A DNA stretch of 37,251 nt from Prochloraceae cyanobacterium PL24a_bin.78 (GCA_028281945.1 JANQIW010000100.1:1-37251), one strand, 5' to 3'. Shown: positions 25,356 to 34,130, counted from the stretch's first letter. The notes: a model not told the origin generated them from the sequence alone. Made by a program: numbers and translations.

Positions 25356-26951
25356 GTGAAAACCCATTTTAGCCCCCTGTTAAATGGTAAAGAAAATAAA
25401 ATATCTAATGGCAATGGTAATGGTAATGGCAATGGTAAATCGTCTGTCAATCAACCTAATAAACTTAATAAGGAATTAATTTCTGCTTGGTTGATTGCTA
25501 AATTAGCTGAAAAATTAGAAATAGATTCTGGAGAAATCGATCCTCATACGGATTTAACCGATTATGGTTTGAATTCTATTGAAGCAGTAAACCTCTCAGG
25601 TGAGTTGGAAAACTTCCTAGAGCGTAGATTGCCTCCTACTTTATTATGGGATTATCCAACTTTGGCAGAATTAGCCAAACATTTAGCCGAAATTTGCCAA
25701 ATTTCTACCGATAAATCTGATATCGAGAATAATCATTTTATACCCCAAGAATATTACGATGTTCGACAATTCCCAGAATATCTTCAACTACAAGGCCAAT
25801 TAGATGAAATCAATGCTCAAGGCATTAAAAATCCTTTCTTTACCCCCCAAGAAAAGGTCGTCAATGATAAAACTACCATTGGCCATCAAGAATTAATCAA
25901 CTACGCTACTTACAATTATTTGGGAATGTGTGGTGATGTGGAAGTCAATCGAGCAGCTAAGGATGCTATTGAGCGTTATGGCACTTCAGCTTCTGCTAGT
26001 AGGCTTCTATCAGGGGAAAAACCCCTTCATCGTCAATTGGAAAAAGCCATTGCTGATTTAATAGGAGCAGAAGATAGTATTGTTTATGTAGGTGGTCATG
26101 CCACAAATGTTACGACCATTGGACATTTATTTGGACAAAAAGATTTAGTATTACACGATTATCTAAGTCACAATAGTATTCTCCAAGGTTGTTTCCTCAG
26201 TGGCGCAACTATTATGTCTTTCCCTCATAACGATTGGGATAGTCTTGAACAAATTTTACAAGAGCGTCGCCATCAATATCAAAGGGTTTTAATTGTTATT
26301 GAAGGAGTATATAGCACCGATGGAGATATTCCTAATCTTCCTAAGTTTATTGAGGTGAAAAAGCGTCATAAAGCTTTCCTCATGGTGGATGAAGCCCATT
26401 CTATTGGTGTATTAGGAAAAAATGGACGGGGTATTGGAGAATTGTTTGGGGTAAATCCTCATGATGTGGATTTGTGGATGGGCACTCTTAGTAAATCTTT
26501 TGCTAGTTGTGGCGGTTATATTGCGGGGAATTCTGCTTTGATTGAATATCTCAAATATACTGCACCCGGCTTTGTTTACAGTGTGGGCATCTCTCCTCCT
26601 AATGCTGCTGCTTCTTTAGCTGCCATTCAATTACTTCTAGCTAAACCAGAAAGGGTTGCTTGTTTGCAGGATCGATCGAAATTATTCCTTGATTTGGCAA
26701 AAGAATATAATTTGAATACTGGTTTAAGTAAGGGTTCTCCTGTTATTCCTATTATTGTGGGGGATTCTTTGAAATCACTTAAACTTTCTCACCAGCTCTT
26801 TCAGTGTGGTATTAATGCTCCTTTTATGATTTATCCTTCTGTGCCTAAAAATGGTGCTCGGTTACGTTTTTTCATAACTTGTAATCATACTGAGGAACAA
26901 ATTAGATTTACCGTCGAGTCTATAGCTCAAGAGTTAGCTAAAATGGAATAA
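25356..26951 (+). CDS. acyl carrier protein-alpha-oxoamine synthase fusion (serine palmitoyltransferase/BioF-like)
   Basis: A 531-residue fusion. An Asn-Gly linker (about 18-28) precedes a carrier domain (about 40-115) with the phosphopantetheine Ser74 in GLNSIEA. A PLP-dependent alpha-oxoamine synthase follows (about 150-531): YNYLG, GTSASASRLLSG, HNS in the DYLSHNS loop, DEAHS with Asp345 and His348, and the PLP Lys380 in GTLSKSFAS. Enzymes of this fold condense an acyl thioester with an amino acid and lose CO2 (BioF, serine palmitoyltransferase, 5-aminolevulinate synthase). The built-in carrier suggests the acyl group arrives on its own arm, probably loaded by one of the two FAALs nearby. 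Ordinary BioF is about 390 residues without a carrier, so biotin synthesis is unlikely. GTG start with strong GAGGAG. A terminator follows. The amino acid used is unknown. Confidence 0.9.
   Translation: MKTHFSPLLNGKENKISNGNGNGNGNGKSSVNQPNKLNKELISAWLIAKLAEKLEIDSGEIDPHTDLTDYGLNSIEAVNLSGELENFLERRLPPTLLWDYPTLAELAKHLAEICQISTDKSDIENNHFIPQEYYDVRQFPEYLQLQGQLDEINAQGIKNPFFTPQEKVVNDKTTIGHQELINYATYNYLGMCGDVEVNRAAKDAIERYGTSASASRLLSGEKPLHRQLEKAIADLIGAEDSIVYVGGHATNVTTIGHLFGQKDLVLHDYLSHNSILQGCFLSGATIMSFPHNDWDSLEQILQERRHQYQRVLIVIEGVYSTDGDIPNLPKFIEVKKRHKAFLMVDEAHSIGVLGKNGRGIGELFGVNPHDVDLWMGTLSKSFASCGGYIAGNSALIEYLKYTAPGFVYSVGISPPNAAASLAAIQLLLAKPERVACLQDRSKLFLDLAKEYNLNTGLSKGSPVIPIIVGDSLKSLKLSHQLFQCGINAPFMIYPSVPKNGARLRFFITCNHTEEQIRFTVESIAQELAKME
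25407..25439. repeat. in-frame hexanucleotide repeat coding Asn-Gly
   Basis: Five tandem AATGG[CT] units, with a partial sixth, encode an (Asn-Gly)n spacer before the carrier domain. Slippage would change linker length without a frameshift. Confidence 0.85.
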
Positions 26952-27008
26952 ATTTAAGTATTTATCTGATGGAAATTATAATAATAATCAATCATTAATA
27001 AAAAAGTT

Positions 27009-27046
27009 GAGATGTCTATATTTATTTTCATCTCTATTTTTTTTTG
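27009..27046 (+). terminator. intrinsic terminator after the ACP-fused synthase
   Basis: GAGATG (27009-27014) pairs with CATCTC (27029-27034), followed by a run of T from 27036. It lies about 60 bp after the synthase stop on its strand. The stem is short but the T-run is long. Confidence 0.6.
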
Positions 27047-27133
27047 TGGGATAATATCCTTATCGATAGATGGCAGAAGTATTCAAACAGTTTTGGTTGG
27101 CTAAATCTTCTTTTATCTAAACTATTAAGCTGA

Positions 27134-27160
27134 TTGCGCAATTGTTGACTGTGATATAAT
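27134..27160 (+). promoter_or_regulatory. likely sigma70-type promoter of the coiled-coil stress gene
   Basis: A perfect -10 TATAAT at 27155-27160 has only a weak -35 candidate (TTGCGC at 27134-27139, 15 bp away). Start of transcription would be near 27167, giving a leader of about 35 nt with an AGGGGAA ribosome binding site before the ATG at 27202. The -10 alone carries most of the support. Confidence 0.45.
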
Positions 27161-27201
27161 AGACATATTCCATTGTTTGATTCAATAGGGGAATTAATGA
27201 C

Positions 27202-27516
27202 ATGAATATCCAAAGGAGAAAGCGAGTTTATCAACAAAAAGCCAAAGCCCAACTGGATAAAATAAATGCTCAAATTGATGAGTTGAAAGCTAAAGCTAAA
27301 AAGGCAAAGGCTAATACTACCATTGAATATCAAAAACAGTTAGAAAAACTCTATATCCAAAGGGATGCGGCTAATACAAAATTCAAGGAAATTAAAAATA
27401 CCAGCGGGGAAGCTTGGGAGGAGTTACAAGAGGGAGTTGGTAATGCCTGGAAAGAATTAAATCGTGGTGTAAAAAAAGCTGTTTCTAAATTTAAATCAAA
27501 ACCAATTAAAAAATAA
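27202..27516 (+). CDS. sll1863-like coiled-coil stress response protein
   Basis: A 104-residue highly charged protein, almost wholly a coiled coil: KAQLDKINAQIDELKAKAKK, then EYQKQLEKLYIQRDAANTKF, then a C-terminal segment with two Trp-containing turns, GEAWEELQEGV and GNAWKELNRGV. This layout resembles the cyanobacterial small-protein family named after Synechocystis sll1863, linked to stress. I recognise the family by pattern only. It has its own promoter candidate (TATAAT at 27155) and ribosome binding site, and sits after a terminator, so it is probably a single-gene unit. The molecular role is unknown. Confidence 0.72.
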   Translation: MNIQRRKRVYQQKAKAQLDKINAQIDELKAKAKKAKANTTIEYQKQLEKLYIQRDAANTKFKEIKNTSGEAWEELQEGVGNAWKELNRGVKKAVSKFKSKPIKK

Positions 27517-27608
27517 AATAAGATTAATAAAATAAAAATTTTTAGTAGGATATAATGATCATGATTATTCAAACTTGATGGATTTGCCTTAAATCTTAAT
27601 TAATCTCA

Positions 27609-28541
27609 ATGAATATAAAAAAGCTAATTATTATTTCTTGCTTAGGAAGTTTAATTTTTCTTGTTATTGTATATTTGATATTCCGTTTTACTCCTTCAAT
27701 ATATCTTATTCCAGTAATAACACTTACCTTGTATGTTTGTACAGCTATTGGAAATATTTTACCTATTAATTTACCATTAAAATCTACTATTAGGGATTGG
27801 TTTGTTGATAAATCTATATATAGAATTTGTATTATTGGCAGATCAGGAACCGGTAAAACAACTTTAATAGAAAATGCTTTTACCTTTTCAAATTCTAAAA
27901 ATCCACCACCATCTACTAAAATATTTGATTCTTTTCGAGTTAAAATGGCATTAGATCTAGAAGCAATTAATTATACAAACTATATTGATATACTTGTTTC
28001 AGATTATCAAGGGCAAAGTCCATACCAGCTAATGAAAGAAGATAATAATTACTTCTTCGGAAATTCTAATAATCGTCTGATAAATACACTAATATTTATG
28101 GTAGACCTTATTCCAAAAATTACAGATGAAAATAATAAAATATTAAATGATGAGGAGTTATTACAATGGTTTATAGACAAGGGAGATATCTTAAAAAGAA
28201 TAGAAAACAGAGTATTGGAAAATTATGAATATAATGGAGATGCAGTAGTATCAATATTTCTTGACAGATTCTATAGTAAAAATTTGAAGCAAATAATTTT
28301 ATTAATTAGTAAAAGTGATTTAATAGATAAATTAATGCAAAATGGATATATAACTATTCCTAATTGTCAAAATGGCAAAGAATATGCTGAATATAAGTTC
28401 TCTAAAATGATTAATAATCTAAAAAAAATCTCAGAAGAATTAAAAAGAATAGATACAAAATATTATTGTATTAACACTAAAAATACAGATGATTTAAAAG
28501 ATGTATTTAATCAATTATTGAAAAGGGAAATAAGAATATGA
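27609..28541 (+). CDS. membrane-anchored P-loop GTPase-like protein, family not recognised
   Basis: A 310-residue protein with two N-terminal membrane segments (about 5-26 and 31-51), then a cytoplasmic nucleotide-binding domain. The P-loop GRSGTGKT has Lys83, a DxxG box is Asp132-Gly135 in SDYQGQ, and a G4-like box is SKSD at 234-237. The terminal INTKN may act as G5. These boxes in this order suggest a GTPase of the TRAFAC type rather than an AAA ATPase, but I cannot name a family. It overlaps the next gene by 4 bp (ATGA), so the two are translationally coupled and probably act together at the membrane. It is very AT-rich and Lys/Ile/Asn-heavy, perhaps a recent arrival. Membrane remodelling, transport or defence roles are all possible. 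Confidence 0.7.
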   Translation: MNIKKLIIISCLGSLIFLVIVYLIFRFTPSIYLIPVITLTLYVCTAIGNILPINLPLKSTIRDWFVDKSIYRICIIGRSGTGKTTLIENAFTFSNSKNPPPSTKIFDSFRVKMALDLEAINYTNYIDILVSDYQGQSPYQLMKEDNNYFFGNSNNRLINTLIFMVDLIPKITDENNKILNDEELLQWFIDKGDILKRIENRVLENYEYNGDAVVSIFLDRFYSKNLKQIILLISKSDLIDKLMQNGYITIPNCQNGKEYAEYKFSKMINNLKKISEELKRIDTKYYCINTKNTDDLKDVFNQLLKREIRI

Positions 28542-28900
28542 CTAAAAAAAAAGATAATGAAAGTTATGATGATAAAATTTCTTATAAAGGAATAGAACAA
28601 AAATATAAAAACTTACCAAGATTTTTTTATACTTTGAGTAAAATGATAATAATAACATTATTATTTTCTATCTTTGGAATAACTGGGGGTGAAGTAGTTA
28701 TAAATAATTTTTTTATTGCTCCTAAGCTTACAAATACAAAGGAGTATCACAACAAAACAATACCAGAACTAACAATACCAGAACTAAAGGAAATAATAAA
28801 AAAAGAAGAAGCTGAAATAGCAATATTAGAAAATGAAATACAAAGAAAACAACTAAAAATCCTAGAATTAGAGAAAAAAATAGAAGAATTAAATAAATAA
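28538..28900 (+). CDS. small membrane protein with C-terminal coiled coil, partner of the GTPase
   Basis: A 120-residue protein. The first 30 residues are hydrophilic, one membrane segment lies about 36-57 (MIIITLLFSIFGITGG), and a coiled coil about 80-120 is rich in Glu, Lys, Ile and Leu. A short duplication, PELTIPELKE, precedes the coil. I do not recognise a family. Its ATG overlaps the stop of the upstream GTPase gene by 4 bp, which suggests a stoichiometric partner or anchor. Its stop is only 5 bp from the stop of the converging FAAL gene, leaving no room for a terminator between them. Confidence 0.68.
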   Translation: MTKKKDNESYDDKISYKGIEQKYKNLPRFFYTLSKMIIITLLFSIFGITGGEVVINNFFIAPKLTNTKEYHNKTIPELTIPELKEIIKKEEAEIAILENEIQRKQLKILELEKKIEELNK

Positions 28901-28905
28901 AAATA

Positions 28906-30693
28906 TCAAATATTCTGAGCCATATTAAAAACCCCACTCTCAGAAATATCAGAAGCCAACCACTTGCCTACCAAATTGAGAGTATTATCAAGAAACATCT
29001 CTCGACAAGCGCGACGCTGAATTTTGCCACTGGTGGTTTTAGGAAGACTAGCGGTTTTCAACAAAGCGATACCATAAACATCCACCAAATAATCCTCTAA
29101 TATCACCTTCCTAATAGCCTCTATCACCTCATCCACCGCTAAATTTCTCAAATAACTCCGCTCAATTTCCTGGGCGATAACCAATTTTTCTTCCCCATCT
29201 ACTTCAACGGAAAATACCGCACCACAATTTAGCCTTAAAGCAGGATGACATTTTTGGATAGAATCCTCTATATGTTGGGGATAAAGGTTACGCCCCCAAA
29301 TTATAATTATTTCCTTGATTCTCCCTGTAATAAACAATTCCCCATTATTTAAGAAACCTAAATCTCCCGTTCGTAAAAAAGGCCCTTCCTTAGTATCTTT
29401 AAAGTAAGCATTAAAAGTATCATTAGTTTCTTCCACCTGATTCCAATAACCTTTCGCTATACCATTTCCCGATACCCATATTTCCCCTACCTGGTTATCT
29501 CCTAATTTAATTAGACTTTCAGCATCGGCGATGGCGATTTTATCATCCAACCATGCCTTCCCACAGCCAACAATTGCCTTAGCATTAGGAGAATCTGGAC
29601 TCACTTCAACAATTTTATTATCTCCCAAAGCCGAGTTATCCACATACTTAACCCTAGGAGAATCCTTTTTCAAACCACCACTAATAAACAAAGTACTTTC
29701 AGCCATCCCATAACAAGGGTAAAAAGCCTCTTTTCTAAAACCATAAGGAGAAAACTTTTCTACAAAAATCTCTAAAGTTTCCGCCCTAACCGGTTCTGCA
29801 CCTGAAAAAGCCAAATCCCAACTACTCAAATCCAAATTTAAACCCTCATATTGTTGAGGAGGAATTTTACATAAAAGATCGTAAGCAAAATTAGGACCAC
29901 CGCTTGTGTTTGCTTCAAACCGAGAAATAGCTTTTAACCAACGTAAAGGGTTTTGAATTAGAGAAATCGGTGACATAAGAGCCATTGTAAACCCTGCATA
30001 TATAGGTTGCATCGTTCCTCCGATTAAACCCATATCATGATAAAATGGCAACCACATAACACCTTTAGTATCAGAATGGTGCTCAAAACCTTGACAAATA
30101 ACTTCCGAATTATGGAGCATATTACCATGAGTAACCATAACTCCTTTTGGAATTCCCGTAGAACCAGAAGTGTATTGCATATAAGCTAAAGTATCACTAT
30201 TAATTTGAGGTTCTTGCCAAGAATCTGCCAAATTTGTAGGAATAATATCCGTTGCGATCCATTGGAGACTCTCTAATATGGGTTTAATTTCAGGATTTTC
30301 CAAAGATTGGGCTTGAATTTGACTAAGGAATTCCTCCGTAGTTAAGACAATATTAGTTTGAGAAGAAATTGCCCTTTCCTGAAGCCCAAGTAAAGATTTA
30401 GCATGACGAGGTGGATTGTTAGTCACCGCCACAACATTACCATAAAGACAGCCAAAGAAAGCCATAATGAATTCTAAGCCATTATGATAAGGATACACTA
30501 ATAATACTCTCGTATTGGTAATGCCAAGGGATTGTAAATAGGAAGCGATACCCCTTGCTTGATGATCTAAATCTTGATAGGTTGGTTGAGAAGAGATATT
30601 TTCTCCATCTGGCAGAAAAATATAAGCACTTTTGTGAGGTTGATCCTTAGCGCGATATTGAAGTAATTCGACTATAGTTGAATATTTTAGCAT
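28906..30693 (-). CDS. fatty acyl-AMP ligase (FAAL), copy 1
   Basis: A 595-residue adenylate-forming enzyme of the FAAL group, which activates a fatty acid as acyl-AMP and passes it to a carrier protein. The core motif YTSGSTGIPKGVM starts at Tyr174. WLPFYHDMGLIGG, GGPNFAYDL, FYPCYGMAE, RTGDLGFLNNGELFITGR and the C-terminal TSGKIQRRACR with the catalytic Lys follow in the usual order. The 'WLP.YHDMGLIGG' and 'PNFAYDL' blocks are typical of FAALs rather than acyl-CoA ligases. No carrier domain is attached, so it needs a separate acceptor; the ACP-fused synthase 2 kb away is a candidate. The upstream hydroxylase gene is on the same strand, 240 bp before it. It meets the small coiled-coil gene tail to tail. 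Confidence 0.94.
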   Translation of the reverse strand: MLKYSTIVELLQYRAKDQPHKSAYIFLPDGENISSQPTYQDLDHQARGIASYLQSLGITNTRVLLVYPYHNGLEFIMAFFGCLYGNVVAVTNNPPRHAKSLLGLQERAISSQTNIVLTTEEFLSQIQAQSLENPEIKPILESLQWIATDIIPTNLADSWQEPQINSDTLAYMQYTSGSTGIPKGVMVTHGNMLHNSEVICQGFEHHSDTKGVMWLPFYHDMGLIGGTMQPIYAGFTMALMSPISLIQNPLRWLKAISRFEANTSGGPNFAYDLLCKIPPQQYEGLNLDLSSWDLAFSGAEPVRAETLEIFVEKFSPYGFRKEAFYPCYGMAESTLFISGGLKKDSPRVKYVDNSALGDNKIVEVSPDSPNAKAIVGCGKAWLDDKIAIADAESLIKLGDNQVGEIWVSGNGIAKGYWNQVEETNDTFNAYFKDTKEGPFLRTGDLGFLNNGELFITGRIKEIIIIWGRNLYPQHIEDSIQKCHPALRLNCGAVFSVEVDGEEKLVIAQEIERSYLRNLAVDEVIEAIRKVILEDYLVDVYGIALLKTASLPKTTSGKIQRRACREMFLDNTLNLVGKWLASDISESGVFNMAQNI

Positions 30694-30933
30694 TATATAT
30701 AATTTTTTTGTGTTTATATAGTTTATTTTTTAATAGTTAATAAGTTTTTTAGATAAGAGACAAAATTTGAAGCGTTAGTCTACATACTATATATTATCTT
30801 TGATTTATATTTTTAAAAAGTAGTGCTCTCTTAATGTCTCTTGGGATTTTTTTGAATGTTTAGGAATGATTAGAATTGCTATCTTATTTATAAGTTTCTG
30901 TTAAAGTTGCATTTATCTTAATAATTCTAATGA

Positions 30934-31749
30934 TTATTTTTTAGCAAATAACTCCTCTAAACGCTGATCCCATTGCTTTTGATTCTTATTTCCTTCTCTT
31001 ACAAAAGGAGACCAAGCAATTAGTTGAAGAAATATATTATTTAATAAAGATAAAGGAAAACCCATTGGTCGCACAATATCTAGGAAAAGAACTACACGAA
31101 TACCATCAGTTTCATTCCAAGCTTCGTGAGGAAAAGAATCATCAAACATTAATCCTTTACCTTCTTCCCAACAACGAATTTCTTTATTTACTCTAATTCT
31201 ACATTTTTCATGAGGATCAGGTACTTTTAAAGCGAAAAGATAACGAATAACTCCTTTATAAGGACCCCTATGTTCTGGTATATGTTTACCGGGCATCAGT
31301 ATTGAAAAGAATGCAGTTTTCATTCCAGGGATTTTTTCCACTAAACGAGTTGTTTCTGGACATCTTTGACAGTTTGGTTCAAATTTAAAACCATAACCGT
31401 AGAGAAAATAAGTCTTCCAAAGTTCATCTTTACTAACACTATTGGCTTGATCTGGTGAAATATCATGGAAGTTGGGTAAATGATTGCTATGTTTGAGGAT
31501 TTCGTCAAGTTCAGCACGCATTACCTTCCAATTGGATTCTAATTCTTTAGTCCAATTAAATTGTGGAAAATTTTCTGGTTCAAAAAATTCACTATTGCCG
31601 ATTAGAGAATATTTTGGGATAAGTTTTTCAAACTGCCAGAGTAATTTGGCTCCAATTCCATAAACTACAAAGTTCCTTATTTTGCCTTTCAAATTGCTGA
31701 AGTATCCCGAAAGTGAGCTATTGTCATTAGATTCTAATTTAGTTGTCAT
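30934..31749 (-). CDS. aspartyl/asparaginyl beta-hydroxylase-like (LpxO-like) Fe/2-oxoglutarate dioxygenase
   Basis: A 271-residue member of the AspH/LpxO family. In bacteria, members hydroxylate fatty acyl chains (LpxO) or peptidyl residues. The metal ligands appear as His160 in PEHRGPYKG and His208 in FPHEAWN. WEEGKGLMFDDSFPHEAWN and the following GIRVVLFLDIVRP are near-perfect family signatures, with the Arg in the latter (..DGIRVV) fitting 2-oxoglutarate binding. The first 50 residues are a family-typical lead. It stands 240 bp upstream of FAAL copy 1 on the same strand, which makes an acyl-chain or sphingoid-type hydroxylation attractive, but a peptide substrate is not excluded. Confidence 0.9.
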   Translation of the reverse strand: MTTKLESNDNSSLSGYFSNLKGKIRNFVVYGIGAKLLWQFEKLIPKYSLIGNSEFFEPENFPQFNWTKELESNWKVMRAELDEILKHSNHLPNFHDISPDQANSVSKDELWKTYFLYGYGFKFEPNCQRCPETTRLVEKIPGMKTAFFSILMPGKHIPEHRGPYKGVIRYLFALKVPDPHEKCRIRVNKEIRCWEEGKGLMFDDSFPHEAWNETDGIRVVLFLDIVRPMGFPLSLLNNIFLQLIAWSPFVREGNKNQKQWDQRLEELFAKK

Positions 31750-32182
31750 ACTTTGGTTCGATCGTCACACCATAAAAAATTACAAAGTTCTTTAAGATTG
31801 TGCCAAATTCTTGAAAATTTCGCAATGAAATAAATGTTTTTCTGGTGGAGAATTATCCTTTTGATATAGATAGATTGCTATGGAAATAAAGTTTAACATA
31901 GAAAAATATTTACAGATAATTTATTAAGAGTAAATATATAAAAATTAAAAATATTTGAATTGAGTTTTGAAGCTAAAAAAATTATTTAGAGACAAGAGGT
32001 TATCTAAGTAGTTTTTCGTAAAAATTATTAAACTTAGTCATTAATTTTCATAGAAAATCCTTAGATGTTTAAAAATTTTTAATAAAGGTTGAAATTCAAT
32101 GATTAATATTTGGTAATATATTGATAATAAAAAAAAATTAAAGTAAGATATAACTTATAAAATTTGATTAAAAAGTTAATTT
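31750..32182. other. 433-bp AT-rich intergenic region between divergent genes
   Basis: It separates the starts of the hydroxylase (minus) and the pentapeptide-repeat gene (plus), so it must hold both promoters. I see no small gene, repeat-family copy or clear promoter pair in it. Confidence 0.5.
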
Positions 32183-32635
32183 ATGGACGTAACACAACTA
32201 ATCACAAACTATAATAAAGGAAATAGAAATTTCCAAAAAGCTGATTTATCTGGTGGCAACTTAAATAATCTTGAATTAACCCGCTCTAATTTAAATCAAG
32301 CTAATTTGAAAAAGGCTAGTTTAAACCAATCTTATCTAGCAAAAGCGGATTTACGAGAAGCAAATTTAACTGGTGCATATTTAAACAATGCTAATCTCGT
32401 AGGGGCAGATTTGAGCGGAGCCAATCTTAGTGGAGCATATCTAAGAGGAGCTATCATGGTGGAAACAATTTTAATAGGTGCTAATCTTTGCGGTGCAATC
32501 CTTACTGAAGCTAATTTATTTAGAGCAGATTTTACTGGAGCTTATTACAACGCTGATACTAGATTTGACCATGATTTCGATCCAGTTAAAGCAGGAATGA
32601 TCGAAAAATATGATGAAATTGCTCAAGCAAGTTAA
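32183..32635 (+). CDS. pentapeptide-repeat protein
   Basis: A 150-residue protein made of about 20 tandem pentapeptides of the A-[DN]-L-x-x type from about residue 20 to 125 (for example ADLSG, ANLSG, AYLRG, ANLFR, ADFTG). These should fold as a right-handed quadrilateral beta-helix. The C-terminal cap, YNADTRFDHDFDPVKAGM, is a common ending in cyanobacterial members. There is no signal peptide or membrane segment. Functions in this family are varied and mostly unknown. It is a stand-alone gene, convergent with the glycosyltransferase. Confidence 0.95.
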   Translation: MDVTQLITNYNKGNRNFQKADLSGGNLNNLELTRSNLNQANLKKASLNQSYLAKADLREANLTGAYLNNANLVGADLSGANLSGAYLRGAIMVETILIGANLCGAILTEANLFRADFTGAYYNADTRFDHDFDPVKAGMIEKYDEIAQAS

Positions 32636-32810
32636 TACTTTGATTAAAATTTCCAAAAATGCAGATTAACACAAGCCGCGGTAAAAATTAAGGTAGTAAT
32701 AAAGGGTAAAAATAGAATGATCTGTTAAGAATTAAAACAGAAGATTCAGAAAAAAAATCTATCCCTAGTATTATAGTTTGGAAAAAAATTTTAATTAAGA
32801 AAAGTAACAA

Positions 32811-34055
32811 TCAGTTAATAATCATCTTTTTTCTTAGGTTGATTTGGTCTTGCCAAATTTTGACTAAATTTTCAACAGTTCGATCCCAACTATACTCCTT
32901 AATAGATTCCCTGGCATTGTGTCCCATCTTCTCTCTTTGTTCAGAGTTTTCTACTAATATTTTAATCTTAGAACAGAAATCATCCTGATCTTGAGGAGTA
33001 AATAAAAATCCATTCCAACCATCTTGAATATGCTCCACGACTCCCCCTGCACGAGGGGCAATTACAGGGATTCCCGCAGCAAACGCTTCAATGATAGTTA
33101 ATCCTTTAGTCTCTTTACAAGAAGTGGTGAGGTGAAAATCACTATTCGCTAAAAGAGCCGGAATCTCATCAGGAGGTATTCGCCCTAAAAGATGAATATG
33201 CTTCGTATATTGACTTAATTCTGTTAAAATTTCCTCTCGAATTGGGCCATCACCAGCAATAATCAAAGCAACCTTAGTCATATCTATGGTTTCAACTACT
33301 TTTTTCCAAGCTTCCATGGTAAAATCCCACCCTTTATCAGGGGTTAGCCGTCCTAAAAAAACTATTTTGACTTTGTCCTCTATATCATTAATATTATATT
33401 GATGCTGAAAAAAATCAGCCTGACGAAGATTTGGATTGAACTTATCTAAATCAACACCCAATAAATTATCACAAAAGGTATTATTAATCCCTAAATATTT
33501 AACTTTTTCATGAGTTATTTTACTAGCAACAAGAGTAACATCATAAGAGTTATATACATATTTTAACATTTGTTTGAAAAGCCATTTAATCATCTCTACC
33601 ATGAAACTAGGTAAAGAAAAATAATCCTCAGCATACTCTAGAAAATTAGTCCTAAAAAAACCTACACAAGGAATCTTATGACTTCTAGCAAACTTTACTC
33701 CCGGAACTCTCAAAAACCCGACAAATAAACGCTCAGGCTCATCAACATGGATAATATCTGGTTGAAACTCTTCTAACTCCTGTAAAAGTTTTTGATAAGA
33801 TCGAAAACTAACATTTCGCTCAAAGTCCAAATCCATAAAACTAGTGCTAGCCAAATTAATAACTCTTACCCCAGGAAGGATATTGCCAGTATAATCTTGC
33901 CAATTAGGATAAATCTTTTCCAGAGAACTATAATCAGGACAAAATAATAATACCTCATGTCCTCCATCGCTAAGTTTTTGTAACCGATATAAACCACTAA
34001 CTGTTACTCCATCAATAACAGGTAGAAAACCCGACGTAATAATGGCAATTTTCAC
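32811..34055 (-). CDS. GT4-family glycosyltransferase
   Basis: A 414-residue GT-B glycosyltransferase. The N-terminal Rossmann domain begins IAIITSGFLPVIDGVTVSG, as in lipid glycosyltransferases of the SqdX/mannosyltransferase type. The C-terminal domain has GRLTPDKGW and the E-x7-E motif (Glu315 and Glu323 in ETKGLTIIE) followed by AFAAGIPVIAPRAGG. It retains the anomeric configuration in characterised relatives. The start is a GTG; no better ATG exists. It shares a 75-bp divergent promoter region with FAAL copy 2, suggesting joint control. It might glycosylate a lipid made by the neighbouring enzymes. The donor sugar and acceptor cannot be read; it is not clearly SqdX itself. Confidence 0.9.
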   Translation of the reverse strand: MKIAIITSGFLPVIDGVTVSGLYRLQKLSDGGHEVLLFCPDYSSLEKIYPNWQDYTGNILPGVRVINLASTSFMDLDFERNVSFRSYQKLLQELEEFQPDIIHVDEPERLFVGFLRVPGVKFARSHKIPCVGFFRTNFLEYAEDYFSLPSFMVEMIKWLFKQMLKYVYNSYDVTLVASKITHEKVKYLGINNTFCDNLLGVDLDKFNPNLRQADFFQHQYNINDIEDKVKIVFLGRLTPDKGWDFTMEAWKKVVETIDMTKVALIIAGDGPIREEILTELSQYTKHIHLLGRIPPDEIPALLANSDFHLTTSCKETKGLTIIEAFAAGIPVIAPRAGGVVEHIQDGWNGFLFTPQDQDDFCSKIKILVENSEQREKMGHNARESIKEYSWDRTVENLVKIWQDQINLRKKMIIN

Positions 34056-34087
34056 GGACTTGCACTCGACAAAATTAGTTGAATCTG

Positions 34088-34100
34088 GGATATTATATCC
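34088..34100. promoter_or_regulatory. 13-bp palindrome in a divergent promoter region
   Basis: GGATATTATATCC is a perfect palindrome around one central base. It sits between the starts of the glycosyltransferase (minus) and FAAL copy 2 (plus), where a shared operator would be. It also contains -10-like sequence, so part of the match may be promoter. Short AT-rich palindromes are common by chance. Confidence 0.3.
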
Positions 34101-34130
34101 AATCAGAGAAAAAAGAACAAATTGAAGTGG

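Noticed and set aside
25356..26951. Biotin synthesis gene bioF
   Set aside because: The enzyme carries an N-terminal carrier domain, is 531 residues rather than about 390, and no other biotin gene is nearby.
27034..27333. 99-codon minus-strand frame over the coiled-coil stress gene
   Set aside because: Overlaps a gene with its own promoter, ribosome binding site and family-like sequence; it is a shadow frame.
31745..31785. Possible tRNA T-arm (GGTTCGATC)
   Set aside because: The flanking bases do not pair as a T-stem and no other cloverleaf arm is present.
32690..32760. Terminator between the pentapeptide and glycosyltransferase genes
   Set aside because: The only stem seen (CTGTT/AACAG) is 5 bp, with no T-run on either strand.
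32811..34055. SqdX (sulfoquinovosyltransferase)
   Set aside because: Same GT4 superfamily and a similar start, but no sqdB partner nearby and not enough specific similarity to name it.
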